Source: Holacanthus passer (Eukaryota > Chordata > Actinopteri > Pomacanthidae). From it: 64,000 nucleotides of DNA. Location of the stretch: NCBI GenBank assembly GCA_025331565.1, contig JAFREQ010000043.1, forward strand, positions 3,853,001 through 3,917,000, given 5' to 3'. Below the pieces are notes generated by a model. The model had not been told where the DNA came from and did no database searches. It saw only the letters and a list, made by a program, of their open reading frames with translations. Every line of letters starts with the position of its first letter. Within the stretch, counting starts at the first letter, position 1. The position numbers and the translations under genes were made by a program. Of the stretch, positions 13,701 through 25,844 are shown one piece after another.

Positions 13701-16700
13701 TGCTGACATGTAAACATGCAAATACATGCTGCCTTATTAGAAAATCAAACTGAGAAAACAAACAATAAAGAAACATGAACAGCATCATGAAAAAAGAGCA
13801 ATGGGATTTTCTTTCTTCTTTGTTTTCTGGCATATTTGCTTTTATGAGACAAATTTTAGGAAACATAGCAAAAAATACTGGATGAAACATGCAATATGGG
13901 ATTTACTAAGATAAAGTGATTCAACTGGCTGCCTGGAATGCAGGATACTAATCTACCATTGTACAAGATGCTTTGAAAATGGGCAGCAGTAATGTAGGGA
14001 AAGTACATTATATATATGTGATGCTCTTTTGTAAAACCCCCAAAGAAGAATTATTATGTGCGAATGATTGTGCAGCAGGTTGTCAGAGAGGAACAGATGG
14101 GTGAAGATAAATGTTGCAGTGAGAGAAACAGGCAGGAACTGAGGAGTGAGATGAAAGGCAACACTAACTAAAGGGGAGTGTAAGGTAGACGGAGAGGAGT
14201 GAAAAAAAGATAAAGATGAAGGGGAGATGTTGCAAGTAAAGACGGGATGAAGCCAAGCACACAGTTCATATCTGTGTTGTTGCATTGCCTGTGAGTTAGC
14301 TCATTCTCGAGCCGGTCATTCATCATGGTCATGTTTGAAATACCTATGTAACTACGGGGGTAAATGACACTCACATCAAAGAGGCAGAATCTTTATGGTT
14401 AGACCGTTTCAGCTGTTTATAGTACCAAAATGCTGCTATACGTTTGTATGAGATTCTTGAGTGTAATTACACATTATTACAGTTTTTCAGACTTTTGATT
14501 TTCCCCTTTGTTGAACAGGTCGTTTGTTGGACATTCTACGCGGTCAGGGCCAGCGTGGTCTTCAAGCCTTCATGGAGTCACTGGAGTTTTACCACCCAGA
14601 GCAGTACACCCAGCTGACTGGAGAACAGGCCACACAGCGATGCTCCCTCATTCTGGGTAAGCAGGGATCAGCATCAGATCCTTAAATTGACTTCAGGATA
14701 TTGAGAGCCCTTGTTCAAACACTTTAAGGACAGCTGCACTCATTAGATGTGCTTTGGAACGAATAAGAATTGGGAAATATCTTACTGTGACATGAGAGCA
14801 TTTATGGATACCCTTTGAATGAACAGACATACAGTGTGTGTCTCACATGTTTGCAACAGGGTCTCTGTCAAAACCAGGTGTGCCCAAACTTTGTCCTTTG
14901 TTGGGCCAGAACTGGCAGTTAAGGGTAAAAACGGCCAAAAGCAAACACCTATTGTATCGTTAAGATGCGAAATGGTCCAAGGATCCCAAGTTCCCTCAGT
15001 TGACTGACTTCCTGCACAAAGCGTCACTCTGCTCACCGTGCTCAGATAGTGTAAAATAATTCATAATTGGGGATCCTACACATTTAAAGAGCATTTTTGT
15101 CTGCATAAACACAAATTAATATAAAATCATTTAAAGTTCATTTTTATTTATTTTTTTGCAAGAAGCTTCCGGCAGGCCAAATCAAACCTTGTCGGCTTGT
15201 GTCATACATACACGTGTCTAAGTGTGTTAGTGGTTTCATTACAGATACTACATTAAATTTGGTCACAATACTTCAGGCCCAAAACACAAAGTTTAGTAAT
15301 TTAGACTTGAGTCTGACTGTCAAAAAAATGATCCTCTTGCGTTGGCTGGACGTCTACGTGGGAGGCTGTTTAAAAATGTTCTTTACTGCCACGTAGTAAA
15401 CACATTAAGAGCTTAAACATTCAGTCTTTGAAAAGAACTCTTAATCTTAATCTCAGATCCCTTATATTTGAATGTTAAATGGCCAGCAAACAGACCTGAG
15501 ATGCAAGCACTTAAAAAGCGGTTAACAACTCACTTTTAGGGCCAGAGTCTCAAGTCTTTAACGTTATCTAGTAGATAAGTACTCTCTGCAGAGCTGAGCA
15601 CACAGTGTTATTATGATCCTCAACAGTATCTAAAGGAATGAAGGGCATTTTAACAAGCAGAATATAATGAAAGGCTTTCGGACGTTTGGCACTAATGGCC
15701 TCTGGAACGAAGATCAAAACATGTAGAGCCAGTATGGGAACTTCTTATGACAAATGTTGGTTTATCTCGGTAGATTCTGACCTTTGCAGCACCTCCGCTT
15801 TCACAAAGTGTACACACAAGGTTTCAGTGTACTCAGATATTCACAAATGTGACAAGTGCATGCTTGTCAGTTAGGAGTAAGACACACATTCATACACCCA
15901 TTCTTTCTTCCCACACATAAAAACAAGCCTCTCTGACATGCATGTGATTTAACTTTCTCCATACATTGACCAGTAGCCTCCATGATCTCCACCTGTCTTC
16001 TCTCCCCAGATGAGGAGGGTCCGGAGGGTTTGACCCAGTTTCTGCTTCTAGAGGTGCGTAAACTGAGGGAGCAGCTTCGAAACAGCCGTCTGTGCGAGCG
16101 ACGCCTGTCTCAGCGCTGCCGGATGGCGGAGGAGGAACGCAGCCGAGCAGAACGTAAAGCTCAGGAGTTACGTCACGACAGGCTGCAGCTAGAGAGGTCT
16201 GTCTCATATGTGTAGTGAGTTTAGGTTGTTCCTCTGAGTTTGCATCCTGCTGTTCTGTAACCGGGCTGTGAAAAGAAAACCTTGTCTCAGACAATGATAT
16301 TCACTGCATTCATGATTAAGCAATGAGTCATGAAAAACACCTTCACTGACAGATGAGCCGGGTAATTTCTTCTGTTGATAGCTTCAAAAGGGCAGTAAGA
16401 GGTAACTTTTTAAAACGTTTGAACTTCAGCATCCAGTTATTAAATCTTCTCACGTAGTATTAAGTATACTTAGTCAGAGGGTCTATAATTGTTTTATACA
16501 AACTCAGGATGAAAAACATGACGTTAGTAACTTTCATTAGAAAGCTTGCTGTTTTTTGACATTTTACTTTTTCATCACTTCACTTTCTTTGGGCAAAGAT
16601 CTCCTTCAATTAAGAGACTAAGAATCCATTTGAGAGGGGGAATCTTATGGTGAATCTACTGACTTATAATAAGAATATTTTCTCATGAAGCTTCAGTGAG

Positions 16701-19700
16701 TGGATTAAAACTACATTGAATCCATGAGTGAATAACTTAAATGCAGATCACTGAAAACACACTGTTTAGCTTGTGTTGCACAAAAATGAATCGATGAGAA
16801 ATAGTAAGAGAACATCTGGATGATTTGTGATCTCAAGGCTGCGTCAGGACTGGGAGTCGGCCAGTCGAGAGCTGGGCAAGCTGAAGGACAGGCACCTGGA
16901 GCAGGCTGTGAAGTACTCCAGGGCCCTGGAGGAGCAAGGCAAGGCCTCCATCCGCGAGAGAGAGCTACTGAGGCAGGTAGGTCAGTTGGGAACCACATGT
17001 GTAAAAGAAGCAACTGTACAGTATACATGTAAATTCCATTATGTATTTAGCTTCGGTTTGTTCAAGAGAGTGTATGTTTTTTCCAAGACAGCCAGGTTTA
17101 TAGACTCATTGAACATGCAGCTATTGATACTGAGAATTTGTCGAACACAACCACAGTCTTTTACTGAGAAGCTCCACTGCAGTGGTCGAGGGCCCCTCAG
17201 TGATAAGAGTGAAGTTGGAGGATGAGTCATTCCCTTTCTACCACAACACTTCTCAGCTGATTCTGACTCTAAAAGCAGCTTTATACTTGCTGCAAAAATG
17301 GTGAATTTGCTATTAATTGTAATTTTCTTGTCACAAGTCCCCCAACATTTTTCCCTTGTCCCGTTTCTCTGAACCTTAAAGTGCAGTTTTAGGTGCTCCT
17401 TAAGGGCCAGAGATGTCTATTTAACTCATGGGTCTGTTTCCCACAGATACTGTTTGTTGCAAAAATATGTCATATGCAGAGATGGTGAAAGCTGTTTTTG
17501 GGCTCCTCAGATTAAGAAAAAAATGTTATTTTTTGATTGAATGATAAGGCACAAAATAACACCACCGGAGCGTGTTCAGGTGAACTGGAGCATATGAACT
17601 GAAGCATAAGAACTGAAGTGAGCAGTTCAAACCAAGTATGTAGATGTTATCAGCCCCAACTTTATTTTAGTTTGTGCGCTGTCACAACATGTCGACCGTA
17701 CCACTGAGGTACAAACCACTTGGCTGCAAATACCTGCAAGAAATATTTGTGGTTATTTTTTCCTAAAACATGGTGATGTTAATAACCAACTTCTTTTCCG
17801 CTATGATCTTACCCGACACCCCAGTGTGCCTGCTAGGTAGGTGTAGTAGGTGCTGTAATAGTGTATAGTAAACACTTTGGTTTACCTTTTATTTAGCCCC
17901 AAGTCCTTGATGTCTGGAATAAAAGTTATGTGTCTGTACCACATACAAAATAGTCCTGCACTGACAGGTTATTGGCAGCTGTAGTAGAAAAAGCCTGCAA
18001 CAGCATAAAAAATGCCTGGTGGTGAAAAATAAAAGCTGACATTTCATGATGTCAGGGTATGTTTTTATGGCTGCTTTGCTTGTTGTCCACACAGGTAGAT
18101 GAGCTAAGGTCCAGGTTGACAGAGACAGAGCAACTTGATACTCCAGGGAACACTACACCAGCAAAAAGAAACAGTTTGGTCTCTAATGGAGTGAATGGTT
18201 CTCCACCTGCTTTACCAGAAAAGCCGCTGCACCGTCCCGAGGTTCAGAAACCCGAGAATAAAGCAACTCAGATGAGGGACTCAGTTCCTGCCAGTGGAGT
18301 CATAGTATGTTTTTAAATCTACGATGTTTATCACCTGAAGGCACTTTTATGTCTCTTTTTATGCCAGAATCAGCCACATTGCTTTTTCCTCATAGTTCGT
18401 CCCTGTAGCCTTTTTCTAGTAATGCCTAAAAATGTTCTCTCCGTTGTCTACCTGAGGCTCTGATGGATATCCTGCAGCAGGACCGCAGGGAGTCTGCAGA
18501 GAAGAGACAGGAGCTCTGTGCTATCATCACCAGACTACAGGGGGAGGTGCAGAGCACAGAGGAGCACAGGGACAAGGTGACCAGTTGTCAGAAATAGCTT
18601 TTTAAGATTAGATTTTTAACTTTACTAAGTTGTTGAAAAGTTTGATTTACTGTCAAAAGTAGTGTCTCCTTTCTTTTCTGCTTTTGAGTAGAGGTTGTAA
18701 TGGTAAACTGTGTTTGCAGCTGGAGTTGCAGTGTGAGCAGCTACAGCTGAAGGTGAGAACTCTCCAGCTGGACTGGGAGACTGAGCAGAAGAGGAGCGTG
18801 TCCTATTTAAACCAGATCATGGAACTAGAAAAGGAGAGAGACCAGGTCAGTGAGAGTGGCCTGAATCAGGCCTGGACTCACGGCTTGCATGTCTAACTCT
18901 GCCCCACGCAGTCTATAACCATCTTAGAGCGTGCATTAAGGAACATTTGTAGTTTGTTGTGTTGCAGCTGATATGTGATGTTTAGCCTGCTGCATATTTA
19001 ATTTCCCCCATACAGCATCCCTGACTCGTCTTAACAGTTTTTACACCGTGCAAACTTCTTTCCTCTTTCTTTTTTCAGGCCCTGCATAGTCGAGACAGCC
19101 TGCAGTTGGAGTACACTGACTGTCTGCTGGATAAGAACCGCTTGCGAAAACGCATTGCAGAGCTGCAGGCCAACCTGGAGCATCAGCAGAGGGAGCTGGA
19201 GAGAGAGAGGGAGAGGAGCCGGGAGCAAATGGAGCAGAGCAGCCCCAGTCTGCACTGTGTGAGTTAACACAGGAGTGCAGCGAGTTAGGAGTGCAGCACT
19301 ATCTCTTCACTGCAACCACAGATCATTTTATGCATACATTATTATGTGTCTGGTCCCCAGTCCCACCTGTCCCTGTGCAGTGAGGACCAGTGCTACGGCC
19401 CCTGCTGTTCCCTCGGCCTGGACCTGAGAGCCCAGGCCAATGCCACCCGCCTGCGAAAGGTCGGGACTGGCATTCACCTCAATGTTTACCATATTATTTT
19501 ACTCTAATATCTGATGGAATCACCATTGCCACAGCCATGCATTAAATCAGAATCACTGGTCCTCGTTGTAGGAATGTGGTGTTGATGTCGATCAGAGGAG
19601 CTGTTTATGTAGTGTAACCACTTCTTTGTAAACCGTAAGGGCTCATTTCCACAGGTCACGACTGTTCTGGAGACTGCAACAACATGTTGTCTCCCATTGT

Positions 19701-22700
19701 TATTATACTATGCCAGGAACGAAGCTCTTGATCTGCAAAGTAAATTTGCTTCAGCTAAACTAGGACTATTATTGTCTAGAGTATGTGACATTGTAGTAGA
19801 TTCTTATGCAACTCTAGCATGTTAGTACCTGCATAATACCTCTCACTAGCTGTGAGGTCATACTGTAATTACTCGTCTTTTCTGTGCCACAGACGCCCTC
19901 TAAAGGCCAAGCCAATGAAAACTCAGAGGGTAAGTTGTGTGCACTGACACCTGATGATGATGATTCTCAAATTTGGACAAGAATAATAGTTGCACTTGAG
20001 TATGTTATTTATGTCATATAGATACTTTATGTATTTTTCGCTCCTTTACAGATTCTCAGTCCAACTCAGAGGAGAATCTCCTTTCGACAGTGAGTATCTC
20101 TGCTCATTCACGAGCACAGGAAGGACAGAAAAAGAGAGAAATGCTGTGTTTTTATTTACCTCTCTACCCTCAGGCAGAAGACAATGAAAAGGAAATAAAT
20201 CGGCTCTCTACGTTCCCCTTTCCTCCATGCATGAACTCCATCAACCGGCGATTCAACATAGAGTGAGTTTATCAGCCCCACGTAACCCTGCCAACGCATT
20301 TTTTAAGCCTGTTCCAACTCATTTCTTCACCTTTATTTCATTTGATTAACGCCCCTTCTTTCCTGCTCTGAAAAGGTTTGACTTGGAGTCCTGGGGCAGT
20401 GATGAGAATGATAACATTACAGGTATGTTTGAGTTATTCACAGTGTTCAAACAAAATGATGCCTTCAGGTGCTCATTAACTTCTGATCATTATCTCATTG
20501 TTTAATTTGGCATCAAATGAAAAAAAGCAAAAAAAATAGATGTTATTTATTCCAATTCTGGTTTTGATTTCTTTATGTAGTACATTCTGACTATAAGTTA
20601 CTGTGCTTTGGTGTTTTCAGGTGAGCCCAGTGAACCTTCTTTGTGGGATTCCTGTAACTCCCTACACTCTCATCTCTTCCCCCCTGACCTGGTCAACCTG
20701 CCTGCAGTCTCTTCAAACCAGCCCAGTCCCAGTGTTCCCAGGTACAACCTCACAGGTTTAAGGCCTGTCAAAGAAAGGCACTAAAAATATTGCTAAAGCA
20801 TTAATATGTGTGTTGGCTTTCTGTTTGATAACCAATAATGAAACTTACACACTCCTTACAGCAACATCTAGTAAGCATGATGATGCAAAGGTCCTGACTG
20901 AGAAACTGCAATATAGGACAATTAAGTGGATTTATTTTACAAAGCTGTGGTTTTCATATTGGCCTTTTATGACACAAGTGCATGATCTTACATTGTTTGT
21001 GAAAACCTCAATACGTAACCAAAAATTCATTTCTATATAGTTTAATTGAGCTAAGTGTTTAACACCTTTTTAAACGCTGATAATTGCGAATTATTATTAG
21101 AGCAAATATTAACATTACATGCAACACGATGTGAATATATGTTAAAAGAAATTCTTTGAGCACAGAACACACTGCAAAGCTAACCTTTTGATATAGAAAG
21201 AGAAGAGACTGTTGTAGTTGACTAGTGTACATGTCACACCACTCTTACCTGTTGCTGCCCATCCTTCCCACCTCTCAGGATACCCCCCCGCTCCCCGTCT
21301 TCAAGCCCCCCCACCACGCCAAAGCAGAGAAGAGCCAGTCTAGCTGACGACATTACGATAGTTGGAGGAAACCGAACTGGGATCTTTGTCAGCCATGTGA
21401 GAGCTGGTTCTACAGCCGAACAATGTGGACTGAAGGAGGGCAGTGAGCTGCTGGAGGTGTGTGTCTGTGTGGTAAACAAATCATGTGTGAGGATTGTATG
21501 TGTGTATATGAGAACATATGCTCCATGAAGAGAATGTGTGCTTCAGCTAATGCATATATATGTATTTTTTTTGAATGGAGATGTGTGACTTTTTTGCAAG
21601 CTCCCTGATTGCAAGTATAAAGTATAAATGAAATGAATCACAAGAAGGAGAAAAAAAGAACATAAGGCTGGAATATAACATGCAGTTTTTCTTCGCATTG
21701 TCCAGCTGGAGCGGGTTCTGTTTGGTGGGGGCAGTGTGCAGCTGAGCCAGTGCACTGCTGAGGTAGCCCACTTTTCTCTGCAGTGGTGGACTGAGCCTTC
21801 AACACTCAAACACCAGAGTAACCCAGAGGGTGAGTCTCGTACATTTCAAGAAAATTCTTGAAACCTCTCCCCATGACACACATAACGTTATATTCATTCT
21901 CTCTTCTGTTTCCTGTCCTCAGCCTACTCCAAACTGTGCTCCCAGCTCTCTGCACCTACTTTTGTGGGTGCTGACTCCTTCTATGTGCGTGTCAATCTCA
22001 ACATGGAGCCTCATGGTGACCCGCCGTCTCTGGGTGTGTCCTGTGATGACATTGTACATGTCACAGACACAAGGTACAATGGAAAGTACCACTGGCGCTG
22101 TTCCTTGGTGGACACACACACAGCCAAGCCCCTGCAGGCAGGAACCATGCCCAACTACAACAGGCATGCCAATCATCATTTTGCTGATATTTTATTTTAG
22201 ACCATATTCTAATTGAGGCCAATGATGATTTGATGATTGAAAGACCTGGTTTGAATCATAGCGTGTAGTATGTTGTGTTATGTAAATAAGCCCAAAGCAT
22301 TTTAATTATGCAGAATTAGGAGTATAACTAACCTAACCTATAACTAACCTATATTGTACCATTTTCCATCTCAGGGCACAACAGTTGTTACTTGTTAGGC
22401 TACGAAAAATGGCCCTGGAGCAAAAGGACTTCAAGAAGAAGGTGGTAAGACTGCTCCTATTGAAATGGCATGAACAGCACAGTCACTATTACAGAACTGG
22501 TAACCACAGTTTTATTTATTAGATGCTTATTTTTCTCCATTTTCCTGTAGCTCTTGAAGAAAGCATCTGGACGTGTACGATTGGTCAAGGCAGTGGACCC
22601 CAGCTGCCGTGGGATTGGTTCCACACAGCAAGTCCTTTACACACTCAGCAAACGTAAGATCCAGCTGTAGTTTTCCCAGAATGCAACACTAAATCTGTGT

Positions 22701-23967
22701 GATAAATCTTTTCCTTTGACAGTATGGGTATGTGTGCACTTTATGTTAATATGCACTTACTCGTGTGTGCCTGTCCCCTCAGGTCACGAGGAGCACTTGA
22801 TCCCGTACAGTGTGGTGCAGCCAGTGCAGGTTCAGACTAAGCGGCCAGTCATCTTCTCGCCCTCTCTTCTCTCCCGTGGTCTCATAGAGAGGTTGCTCCA
22901 ACCAGCAGAGTCTGGTTTGAAGTTCAACACCTGCCTGCCAGGTATGTGCACAGCAATGAATCATGCATGCCCTGAATGTAAATGAACAAAAAAGGTAATT
23001 CTTTTATTGACCACCACATGATACACCATAGTCTCCTCTTTGCTGAGTTTCCTGTGGTTTGCAGAGCCTATCCCGGCTTCAGAGAGAAGAGACAAGAGAG
23101 TGTTCTTGTTGGATTCCTGCAGTCCAGAGCAGGCTCTGGGCATACGACTGCAGTCAATACAGGATGTCATCAGCCAGGTAATGAAAAAAACACATCATCG
23201 TTGCCGTTTTTTCCAAAAAACATAATCTTATTGTTTTCCCTATGTCTGACAAACACATAGTCACGCCTTCTTATTATTGACCTGCACCACATTTTACACA
23301 GTAATTGTCATCATCTCAATAACCAATCATAGCTATTACCTGTATCACCGCTTCATTTTATGGAAACAGAACATGTTCATGGTAATAATAATGAATGTAC
23401 ATTGTCTCAAATTATCCAAATCTCCTTTGTCTCTGTCTCAGGACAAGCACTGTCTGCTGGAGCTGGGGCTGCCCAGTGTTGAGGGCTTATTAAGACAGGG
23501 GATTTACCCCATCGTCATCCATATCCGCCCTAAGAACAAAAAGCACAAGAAGCTGAGGTATGTGCACATACTTTTCGTTTGCATGCACAGTAAATTCAGT
23601 CTTACAGATCAGAGCTGCATGATGGTACTTCATTCAGGCTTGTCCAGGTTCCCCATACACTTCACACCATTCATGCTGGAGGCTATTGTCTTACCTTACA
23701 GATAAAAAGTTTTTTTTTCCTCTGACTTGCTGCATATGACCCTCAAACACTTGAAATAGGAAGTTTTTTCCACGGTGTGGAGAGGACACCATTATGGAGG
23801 AGGTGTGCCAGGCCGAGGAGCTGCAGCTGGAGACACTGCCCCTGCTCTACTACACTCTGGAGCCCAGCGCCTGGAGCTGCACTGATGAGCTGCTGGCAGC
23901 CATCCGCAATGCCATCTACAGCCAGCAGAGGGCAGTAGCATGGGTTGAACTGGATAGGCTTCAGTAG
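10756..23967 (+). CDS. card10: CARD10 / CARMA3 scaffold protein, 24 coding exons, 1,030 aa
   Basis: Cytoplasmic scaffold that links receptor/PKC signals to BCL10-MALT1 and NF-kB. Coding exons: 10756-10762, 13127-13369, 14519-14656, 16010-16196, 16838-16976, 18095-18304, 18457-18576, 18720-18845, 19079-19258, 19361-19459, 19893-19929, 20052-20089, 20174-20262, 20376-20422, 20621-20741, 21279-21456, 21706-21829, 21923-22163, 22375-22444, 22551-22653, 22783-22941, 23065-23177, 23442-23557, 23760-23967. Their sum is 3,093 nt, in frame; human CARD10 is about 1,032 aa. Domains: CARD at about residues 20-115 (contains LNPAKLTPYLRQC), then DEEGPEGLTQFL, coiled coil about 135-450 broken by a Pro/Asn-rich linker about 252-300, a KEINRL..FPFPP motif, PDZ about 618-705 (GGNRTGIFV), SH3 about 709-775, and GUK-like about 850-1030. 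The CARD10-type CARD and the EKEINRL motif separate it from CARD9, CARD11 and CARD14. Odd points are a GC donor after 22163 and a weak donor after 16196. Confidence 0.95.
10763..13126 (+). other. card10 intron 1
   Basis: Donor GTAAGA at 10763 and acceptor TTGCAG ending at 13126. It contains a poly(T) tract at 11148-11167 and the LINE-tail repeat at 11683-11732. No additional exon is recognised. Confidence 0.85.
11683..11732 (-). mobile_element. 3' tail fragment of a teleost LINE-type retroelement
   Basis: (ATAG)n is followed by TGTACTTTATTTGTCCTAAA and CTGGGAAATTC. On the minus strand this reads GAATTTCCC...(G)ATAAAGTAC then a tetranucleotide repeat, the familiar 3' end of 5'-truncated fish LINEs. 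Only the tail remains. The subfamily cannot be named from 50 bp. Confidence 0.6.
14873..15205. mobile_element. Possible hAT-like DNA transposon fragment in card10 intron 3
   Basis: It begins near GTGTGCCCAAACTTTGTCC with a GGGCCAGAA motif. It ends with CCGGCAGGCCAAATCAAACC, which resembles the degenerate terminal regions of vertebrate hAT non-autonomous elements. Clear terminal inverted repeats and an 8-bp target duplication could not be aligned by eye. Confidence 0.3.
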
Positions 23968-24022
23968 AAAAGAGATATAGAATATATGTATTAAAAGCAC
24001 AGACTAGATCTTCCTGTCTTTG

Positions 24023-24520
24023 AATAAAGGATAAAGGATTAACATTTAGTGTTAGATCATCCTACTATTCTAAGTGAGAGGACCAAGATCAACTTTGAAC
24101 CAACTTTAAACTTGAATTTCAAATGAGGCCAGATTAGGCCTATGTACATACATGCAAATAGGAATTTCATAATTCTCATCCATATAGCCAAGCAGGACTG
24201 GCAACAATGGGGGAATATTGGAAAAAATAAAACTAAAACAGATTTGATGCACATGATGAAGGTACATGTCAGCACAGACCTTACAACACTTGCAATTTTA
24301 TTATATAACTGTACTTTTAAAATTATTCTTGGAGGATCACACAAGGTACCCATTTTTAAGGCATTTTAAAGCATTTCAGTTATGATGTGAGTGGAAAGTT
24401 AAGCTGTGAGGACACGAAGAGGGACAAAGGGTATAGGTGAAAGGGGATTGTAGTATGTTGTAAGCAGGGATGTAGCGGAGGGAACAAATCTGCTTATCTG
24501 CATTTTGTATTTGAAATAAA
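24023..24520 (+). terminator. card10 polyadenylation signals
   Basis: AATAAA at 24023-24028, about 56 bp after the stop codon, and a second AATAAA at 24515-24520. Either could set the end of the transcript. A further AATAAA-like site lies near 24,770. Confidence 0.55.
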
Positions 24521-24529
24521 GACTGTCTT

Positions 24530-25400
24530 TCTTTTTGGGATGACATAATCTTGAAGATGTAAACCAATTATATAGGTCATACTACATACAACAGCAGTTA
24601 CATAACAGATTTTTTTTATAAAGAGGAAAACTGTAAATTCCTGGATATTTTTAAGTGGATTATGTATGAAAAGTCAGCAAGTGCTGCATTGTTATTTACA
24701 CTACATGACATAGAACTGAAGCTTTGTTTTTTTACTGTCATTTTTTTTCTTTTGTAACCAGTGAAAAAAATAAATGAATACAAAAAATTAATTTTGCTTT
24801 ACTTGTGTACTCAAATGCACAACAGACTTGATCAAATAGTTGTTTGTTGTTTGAAATATATAATATAAAATATAACATTTAGACATCAGTGCAGTAGCTG
24901 GATTGATTGAGGGAACTATAATCTAAAACGAAAATAGAATATTGACAAAATAATGGAAAACCAACTAATTTTCCATTAGAACTCCATTAGAATTAGAATT
25001 CCATTGAACTAGTCTATATATCTTTATTATTTCGCACTATAAGACCTATTATATGTTCTCATTAAAAGTGACTGTTTCTCTGGGGCAAACTGTCAAAACA
25101 ACCTTGATCTACCACAGGAAGATTCAGCATCCTGATAAATCACATTTTGTAAATCAATAAATAAAATGTAAAATTGAAGAGCTGTTTTGGGACAATCAGA
25201 AAACTTTAACATTTAAACATTTAACTGCACAATTATTCACCATAATTCCAATTTTTCATACATGGTATAAAAAAAGCTCAGCGTGTTCAAGGTGCAGCTT
25301 TAAAATTGCAACTCAAAGAAGGAACCACTTTGTCATAAGACCACTTAAATCTCACGTAATTAATACATTCACAGATATTTTTTTTGACCTGTTTGTTTAA
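24530..25400. other. Intergenic spacer between card10 and tnrc6b
   Basis: AT-rich sequence with no ORF of interest. The stretch 24,964-25,005 has short direct repeats of TCCATTAGAA type. Nothing else is recognised. Confidence 0.6.
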
Positions 25401-25556
25401 TTATTTATACCCCGCGCATATGACGTCATGTTTTCAGCGGTAGGCCGCCCTCTGGTGGACGGTGTCGGCGCGCGCCCTGCTCCTCCTCCCCTCTCTGATC
25501 AACAACCAGCTTGGTGATATCATATGCTGCTGCTAAACCACCACACAGAAGCAAAA
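25400..25556 (+). promoter_or_regulatory. tnrc6b CpG-rich promoter with consensus CRE
   Basis: A sharp shift from AT-rich DNA to CpG-rich sequence starts at about 25,412. The perfect palindrome TGACGTCA, a CRE (CREB/ATF site), lies at 25421-25428. A CGGCGCGCGCCC block follows at about 25,465-25,476, and a YY1-like AAAATGGCCG at 25553-25562 may mark the start region. No TATA box is at the expected distance. The promoter assignment rests on its position just upstream of a spliced non-coding exon. Confidence 0.65.
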
Positions 25557-25844
25557 TGGCCGATAGTAAACTAACCGATAACACAGCGTCTGACAGTCAT
25601 CAAGGGGTTATGCATGTTTTGTTTACAGCTTGAGAGCTACAGTCGCTCGAAAAAGGACACTCGCCTTTCCTCAATTTTTTCTACGATTAACATTTCGCCT
25701 TTCGGTGATGTCATTTCTTATTCAATTTAGCCTTGGAAGCCTCGAAGAACTAGCTCGCTAGGCTAGCTGCCCTGCTAGCCTGCTAGCGGTAGGTCTGCAA
25801 GAATTTTTGCACAGAAGCACTTTATGTCCTATGTGATTCCCGAG
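25540..25844 (+). other. tnrc6b exon 1 (5'UTR) with two upstream ORFs
   Basis: The exon ends at CCCGAG with donor GTGAGT at 25845. It joins 27168, where the acceptor is TTCACAG. It contains a 25-codon uORF at 25556-25633 and an ATG at 25824 that stays open across the junction and ends at TAA 27228-27230, overlapping the main start in another frame. The 5' boundary is approximate. The GCTAGC-rich run at 25,750-25,793 lies inside it. Confidence 0.6.
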
